A stretch of DNA of 64,000 bases. Origin: a bacterium (lineage in GTDB: Bacteria; Armatimonadota; Zipacnadia; Zipacnadales; Zipacnadaceae). Below are positions 60,372 to 64,000 of this stretch, one piece after another. Position numbers and translations under genes: made by a program. A model generated the notes under the pieces. It saw only the letters and a program-made list of their open reading frames with translations, made no database searches and was not told where the DNA came from. The DNA is taken from assembly GCA_030603495.1 (NCBI GenBank), contig JAUVXR010000006.1, positions 20,124-84,123 on the forward strand, given 5' to 3'. How positions within the stretch are numbered: the stretch's first letter is position 1; each line of letters opens with the position of its first letter.

Positions 60372-61385
60372 TCACGGGATCACGATGAGACGTAATTCCG
60401 GCCCCGGCCCCTGGGCAGCGAGGGCAAAGGCCTCGGGTGCTTCGTCGAGGCTGAAGGTCCGAACCGGTATCGCGCCCAGGCCTACCTGGCCGCTGGCCAC
60501 CAGCTCCACCGCAGTCTCCAGCGTATTCAGCGAGCGGCGCGAGAAGGTTATGCTTATCTGGTTACGGCGGGCGCGTCCACAGTCAAAGCAGATTTCCGGC
60601 GGCTCGGGAATGCCCACCACGATGACATGGCCATTGGGCCGCACCAACGCCAAGGATTGGGCGAAGGCTGCGTTATCTCCGGAGCACTCAAAGACAACGC
60701 GCGGCTCGATACCGGCATCAATTAGGTCCTGATGGCTCTCCCCGACGACCCTCGCACCCATCTGCCGGGCAAACTCCCGGCGCTCCGGTATCGGCTCGGC
60801 CACATAAAACGCATCAACGCCTTGCACCTGCGCTGCCAGCATCGTTGATATTCCCACCATCCCCGCGCCCAGGACAGCAACCTTCTCATTACCAGAAAGC
60901 TGGGCAAGGCGCACTGCATGAACTCCGACACCCAGTGGCTCGGTCAGCGCGCCCTCAATGTCGCTGACGTTATCGGGCAAGGCCGCTACGCTGTAGTCGG
61001 GACAGGCGATATACTCCGCCATCGCGCCATCGCGTGGTGGGTAGCTGGGAAAAACGATATTGCGACAGAGATTGCAAAGGCCCTCCCGACACATATTGCA
61101 CCGACCGCAGTGCCAACTGGGCTCCACCGCCACCCTCGTGCCCACCGCTGGCGCATCGGCACATTCTCCCAGTGCTACAATCTCGCCGGAAAACTCATGC
61201 CCCTGACTCATCGGCTCCGGCGGATATATTCCGCCACTGGCACAGCCGTTCTCGTATATCTCGATATCGGAGGCACAAATCGCCACCGCACGCACGCACA
61301 CCAGGACCTCGCCTGCCGCCGGCTCAGGTGCAGGCACATCCACCACTCGAGTATCTCTTGCACCAAAAAGCTTTACCGCCTTGAT
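60372..61385 (-). CDS. Zinc-dependent alcohol/polyol dehydrogenase (MDR)
   Basis: About 338 residues. Catalytic zinc Cys in AICASDIEI with GHEFSGEIV, structural zinc cluster CGRCNMCREGLCNLCRN, and nucleotide loop VAVLGAGMVGISTMLAAQV. It oxidises an alcohol or polyol with NAD(P). The family N-terminus KAVKLFGARDTRVVDVPAPE is complete only if translation starts at ATC 61385, which has GGGAGG nine bases upstream; the first ordinary start is GTG 61346, which drops that part. Adjacent SDR gene reads the same way, suggesting a shared sugar-alcohol pathway. Confidence 0.85.
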   Translation of the reverse strand: MKAVKLFGARDTRVVDVPAPEPAAGEVLVCVRAVAICASDIEIYENGCASGGIYPPEPMSQGHEFSGEIVALGECADAPAVGTRVAVEPSWHCGRCNMCREGLCNLCRNIVFPSYPPRDGAMAEYIACPDYSVAALPDNVSDIEGALTEPLGVGVHAVRLAQLSGNEKVAVLGAGMVGISTMLAAQVQGVDAFYVAEPIPERREFARQMGARVVGESHQDLIDAGIEPRVVFECSGDNAAFAQSLALVRPNGHVIVVGIPEPPEICFDCGRARRNQISITFSRRSLNTLETAVELVASGQVGLGAIPVRTFSLDEAPEAFALAAQGPGPELRLIVIP

Positions 61386-61425
61386 AAGAGCTTACCTCCC
61401 GGGCTTGTATCGTAGCATCACGGCG

Positions 61426-62247
61426 CTATCCCCGCGACTTGCCCCCAGAGATGTTGACCACTGTCCCGGTGATGTAACTGGCCATATCCGAGGCTAGGAA
61501 GCAAACCACGTCAGCCACTTCGTCCAGCCGACCCACCCGCCCCAGAGGCACCGCCACCTTCTCATAGGACGCACGGAGTTGCTCCACGCTCATCCCTCGC
61601 GTGTAAGCCAAAGCTCGCTCATATTCCGGGCTGCGCAGCGCCGTTGGTTCCAGGATGGCCGGTGCTACTCCCACCATCCTGATATCGTACTTGCCCAATT
61701 CCTTAGCCCAGGACCGAGTATAAGCGTATAATGCACCTTTCGTGCCGGCATACGCGCTCTGCCCCTCAGAACCCTCCAGACCAGACTCGGAAGCCATATT
61801 GATGATGACTCCACCTTCGCCTCGGCCTATCATCTCACGAGCGACAGCCTGGGCGCACAGGAAGGCCCCTTTTTGATTGACGGCTACCGTCTTATCGAAT
61901 ACTGCTTCGTCCAGCTCTACTTTGCCCTGCGGGTCAACCAATAGGCGGGGGATGAGTATCCCGGCATTGTTGACTAGGATATCAACCTTTCCGTGCTCCT
62001 CTACGGTCTGTCCAACCATCGCCGTGACACTATCGCGACTCGTCACATCGGTTTCGACGAAAAGATGTGCTCCCCCGGCACTTAGCGCCTTGAGCTCCTG
62101 CACAGTACTCTGACCGATTTCAGCATCAATATCAGCCACGGTCACGCTGACGCCTTCCTCGGCCAATGCAGTGCAAATGCTCTTGCCGATTCCGGCCGCT
62201 CCGCCGGTAACTATCGCGCTCTTTCTTGCTAAGTTGAGTCGTGACAT
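61426..62247 (-). CDS. Short-chain dehydrogenase/reductase
   Basis: 273 residues. NAD(P) loop IVTGGAAGIGKSICTAL, DILVNNAGILIPRL, catalytic Ser in INMASESGLEG and YxxxK in SAYAGTKGALYAYT. It has an N-terminus (MSRLNLARKSAIVTG) and C-terminus (FLASDMASYITGTVVNISGG) like sorbitol-6-phosphate 2-dehydrogenase and similar polyol enzymes. The MDR gene starts 41 bases downstream, so the two probably work together. Confidence 0.9.
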   Translation of the reverse strand: MSRLNLARKSAIVTGGAAGIGKSICTALAEEGVSVTVADIDAEIGQSTVQELKALSAGGAHLFVETDVTSRDSVTAMVGQTVEEHGKVDILVNNAGILIPRLLVDPQGKVELDEAVFDKTVAVNQKGAFLCAQAVAREMIGRGEGGVIINMASESGLEGSEGQSAYAGTKGALYAYTRSWAKELGKYDIRMVGVAPAILEPTALRSPEYERALAYTRGMSVEQLRASYEKVAVPLGRVGRLDEVADVVCFLASDMASYITGTVVNISGGKSRG

Positions 62248-62334
62248 TCGTCATCGCTTCCTTCACTGAATTATGCCCAGCACTTAAGCCCGGACGTTGT
62301 AGCGAGGCTGGGTAGATTCGAGGCTTTCGCTACA

Positions 62335-62901
62335 CTAGCGGGGCCGGACCAGAGGGATAGTCAGCCGGCTCAAGCCCAGCGCGCCGGCCAGCTTGAGCAC
62401 ATCTCCCGGCAGGAAGGGCAAAACACCCTGCCCAACTGCCGCCGGCCAGCTCAGGCCAGTGGTCACCACCAGTCCCGCCACACCACAGCCATATATCACC
62501 GCCGTCGCGCCCAGCATCCCCAGCGCCACGTGCCCGATGCGAAATCCTCCCCGTGCCGCCAATCCGACTACCACCGCCGCCGCCACGAAGCCGACGATAT
62601 AGCCTACCGTCGGCCCGGCTAGTCCCGCACCGCCTGCCAACACCGGTGCGCCCAGCAACGCGGTGCAAATCCATAGCATCTGGCTGACCGCGCCGCCGGC
62701 TACCCCCAGAGTGGCTCCGGCAAGCAGCACCACGCCCGTTTGCAGCGTAACCGGCACCGGAGTAAACGGCAGGTGAATCCGCACCTGCGCGGCGATTGCC
62801 GTGGCCATGGCGAACACCACCACACCCACCCCGAGCCGGATCGCCGCCGGTGAAATCGAGGCAACACCAATCACTCCCAAATGTTCCCGCACCTTGCTCA
62901 T
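62335..62901 (-). CDS. bioY: Biotin transporter substrate-binding subunit BioY
   Basis: 188 residues, six membrane helices. The BioY signature FTPVPVTLQTGVVLLAGATLG is clear, together with GPTVGYIVGFVAAAVVVGL and LPFLPGDVLKLAGA. BioY is the S component of an ECF-type vitamin transporter; bioM and bioN (or EcfAT) are not here, so it uses shared energising units or works alone. AGGAGAG before ATG 62901; promoter at 62944-62972. Confidence 0.94.
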   Translation of the reverse strand: MSKVREHLGVIGVASISPAAIRLGVGVVVFAMATAIAAQVRIHLPFTPVPVTLQTGVVLLAGATLGVAGGAVSQMLWICTALLGAPVLAGGAGLAGPTVGYIVGFVAAAVVVGLAARGGFRIGHVALGMLGATAVIYGCGVAGLVVTTGLSWPAAVGQGVLPFLPGDVLKLAGALGLSRLTIPLVRPR

Positions 62902-62943
62902 ATATTCTGCTCTCCTGGTAGCGCCAGGTCAGGGACTGGTCAG

Positions 62944-62972
62944 ATTGTAGTCCTCGTCCCAGCCACTGTCAA
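62944..62972 (-). promoter_or_regulatory. Promoter of bioY
   Basis: Minus strand exact TTGACA (62967-62972), 17-base spacer, TACAAT (62944-62949); the start is near 62937, 36 bases before the ATG. A BirA-type palindrome was looked for and not found. Confidence 0.8.
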
Positions 62973-63017
62973 CCAGATATCCCTCTGCTGTTGGCTACGG
63001 CTGGCACTGCAAGCATC

Positions 63018-63046
63018 TTGACTTGCGCACGCCCAGATTCTATACT
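63018..63046 (+). promoter_or_regulatory. Promoter upstream of tRNA-Thr(UGU)
   Basis: TTGACT (63018-63023), 17-base spacer, TATACT (63041-63046). It would start the tRNA transcript about 205 bases before tRNA-Thr. 63053-63257 contains no recognisable gene. Confidence 0.7.
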
Positions 63047-63257
63047 GCAGGAATATAGGCTTGCGCAGGCTGACTGTTATTTCCGGGCGGGAGCGGCTGC
63101 TGACAATTTAGTCCAGGAAGAGATGATTGGGCTTTACAAGGGATTTGTGATCGTTCGCAGACGGCTAAGCCAGACTTCCGCTCCTGCGCCAAGGTCGGTC
63201 TCCAAACTGCTACCGCGAGAGGCAAGCAAGCCAGATAAGCTCGATTCTGCCCGACAA

Positions 63258-63332
63258 GCCGACGTAGCTCAGGGGTAGAGCAGGTCACTTGTAATGACCA
63301 GGTCGTCCGTTCGAATCGGACCGTCGGCTCCA
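63258..63332 (+). tRNA. tRNA-Thr (anticodon UGU)
   Basis: Seven-pair acceptor stem GCCGACG/CGTCGGC with discriminator T, anticodon loop CTTGTAA (anticodon TGT), GTTCGAATC T-loop and encoded CCA. First tRNA of a cluster leading to tuf. Confidence 0.96.
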
Positions 63333-63338
63333 AAGTAT

Positions 63339-63367
63339 TTGACGAAGGTGTCCCGAATGGTTATAAT
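63339..63367 (+). promoter_or_regulatory. Promoter inside the tRNA-tuf cluster
   Basis: TTGACG (63339-63344), 17-base spacer, exact TATAAT (63362-63367), between tRNA-Thr(UGU) and tRNA-Tyr. It probably drives tRNA-Tyr, tRNA-Thr(GGU) and tuf. Confidence 0.8.
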
Positions 63368-63441
63368 ACCATATCGTGGCTTGGGACGCTCGGGCTTACT
63401 GCAGGGCGTCCCGTCTGATATAGGAGGCCTAGCTTGGCTGT

Positions 63442-63527
63442 GGAGGGGTGCCCGAGCGGCCAAAGGGAGCAGACTGTAAATCTGCCGGCGATTGCCTTCG
63501 GAGGTTCAAATCCTCCCCCCTCCACCA
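63442..63527 (+). tRNA. tRNA-Tyr (anticodon GUA)
   Basis: Class II tRNA with long variable arm; acceptor GGAGGGG/CCCCTCC, anticodon loop CTGTAAA (GTA), GGTTCAAATCC T-arm and encoded CCA. Confidence 0.96.
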
Positions 63528-63540
63528 TAAGCTTCATCGG

Positions 63541-63616
63541 GCCCACGTAGCTCAGTAGGCAGAGCGTGTCCTTGGTAAGGACAAGGTCACCGGTTCGATT
63601 CCGGTCGTGGGCTCCA
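63541..63616 (+). tRNA. tRNA-Thr (anticodon GGU)
   Basis: Acceptor GCCCACG/CGTGGGC, anticodon loop TTGGTAA (GGT), GGTTCGATTCC T-arm and encoded CCA. It lies 13 bases after tRNA-Tyr. Confidence 0.96.
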
Positions 63617-63700
63617 CAGCATCGGGCCGCGCAGGCTCGTACTGTGAGACCCGACCAAGTCGCTGGCTCCCAGCTCTGAGATTCAGGAGGTGTGCTGTCA

Positions 63701-64000
63701 ATGGCCAAGGAGAAATTTGAGAGGACCAAGCCACATCTAAATGTCGGGACGATCGGGCACGTAGATCACGGTAAGACTACGCTGACTTCAGCGATCACCA
63801 AGTGTCTGGCCGCCTCCGACGAAGGTGCTGCTGCGGCGCTGGCTTACGAGCAGATTGACGCGGCCCCCGAAGAGCGAGAACGGGGTCTGACTATCGCTAT
63901 CTATCACGCCGAGTACGAGACGGCGAACCGCCACTATGCCCATATTGACTGTCCGGGCCACGCCGACTATATCAAAAATATGATTACCGGCGCCGCCCAG
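63701..64000 (+). CDS. tuf: Elongation factor Tu, N-terminal part
   Basis: GTPase that brings aminoacyl-tRNA to the ribosome. The first 100 codons are present; the gene runs off the window. AGGAGGT lies ten bases before ATG 63701. Motifs: [20 protein letters not shown] (P-loop), [17 protein letters not shown] (switch I with conserved Thr), [20 protein letters not shown] (switch II). The switch I segment IAIYHAEYE differs from the usual INTAHVEYE-type sequence. The tRNA-Thr/Tyr/Thr arrangement before it resembles the thrU-tyrU-glyT-thrT-tufB unit of enterobacteria, without a glycine tRNA. Confidence 0.97.
   Translation, partial: MAKEKFERTKPHLNVGTIGHVDHGKTTLTSAITKCLAASDEGAAAALAYEQIDAAPEERERGLTIAIYHAEYETANRHYAHIDCPGHADYIKNMITGAAQ

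Noticed and set aside
62940..62975. BirA operator at the bioY promoter
   Set aside because: Half-sites TTGTAG and TGTCAACC are not in the required inverted arrangement.
62991..63278. 95-codon plus-strand frame before tRNA-Thr
   Set aside because: Overlaps the predicted promoter and runs into the tRNA; no ribosome binding site.

Overview
The window comes from a GC-rich bacterial chromosome and is mostly coding. It carries ordinary metabolic and cell-envelope genes, short palindromic intergenic repeats and one patch of decaying genes. Envelope genes (ADP-heptose-type glycosyltransferase, MurC-FtsQ-FtsA, two cell-wall hydrolases, MsbA-like ABC exporter) suggest a diderm cell. A T-box leader on leuA, prepilin-like H-X9-DG proteins, a PEP-CTERM protein, a stalk/AMIN amidase and LamG remnants together fit Armatimonadota or a neighbouring PVC/FCB-type lineage. 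That placement is inferred from gene content; no rRNA is present.

Layout. 1-1656: panC (partial)-panD-nadC, an overlapping CoA/NAD operon. 1703-4440: exported proteins and a prepilin-like protein. 4614-15309: a rightward series with an amidase, rph, a TPR protein, rdgB, GT9, FemAB, tldD, a phosphoesterase and a PqqD-like protein. 15330-17078, minus strand: rpsT, a candidate structured RNA with its own consensus promoter and terminator, and a methyltransferase. 17242-21795: a large exported subtilase, a response regulator and small proteins. 21916-22270: tmRNA, followed by DUF2188 and DUF4062 genes. 23735-33135: comEC, an ABC exporter, an H-X9-DG membrane protein, phosphomannomutase and an SH3/NlpC hydrolase. 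33394-37980: dapB-asd-argC-argJ, separated by hairpin repeats. 38246-42230: a ThuA-like protein, a PEP-CTERM propeller protein and T-box-controlled leuA. 42308-47219: murC-ftsQ-ftsA, then an anti-sigma-like gene where ftsZ would often be.

47327-53239 is the unstable part. An M20 peptidase has an in-frame amber codon, and behind it lies a frameshifted remnant. A cation antiporter has lost its middle. Two broken genes for secreted proteins with related signal peptides flank an intact FGGY sugar kinase. 53221-62901 holds a SIS protein, formate-THF ligase, a secretin-like protein, a deiodinase-like/esterase fusion, two dehydrogenases and bioY. The right end is tRNA-Thr, tRNA-Tyr, tRNA-Thr and the start of tuf.

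Many promoters match the -35/-10 consensus with 17-18 bp spacing, so housekeeping-type promoters can be read directly. The most promising undescribed item is the structured RNA at 15762-15979. No CRISPR array, transposase, integrase or complete mobile element was seen.
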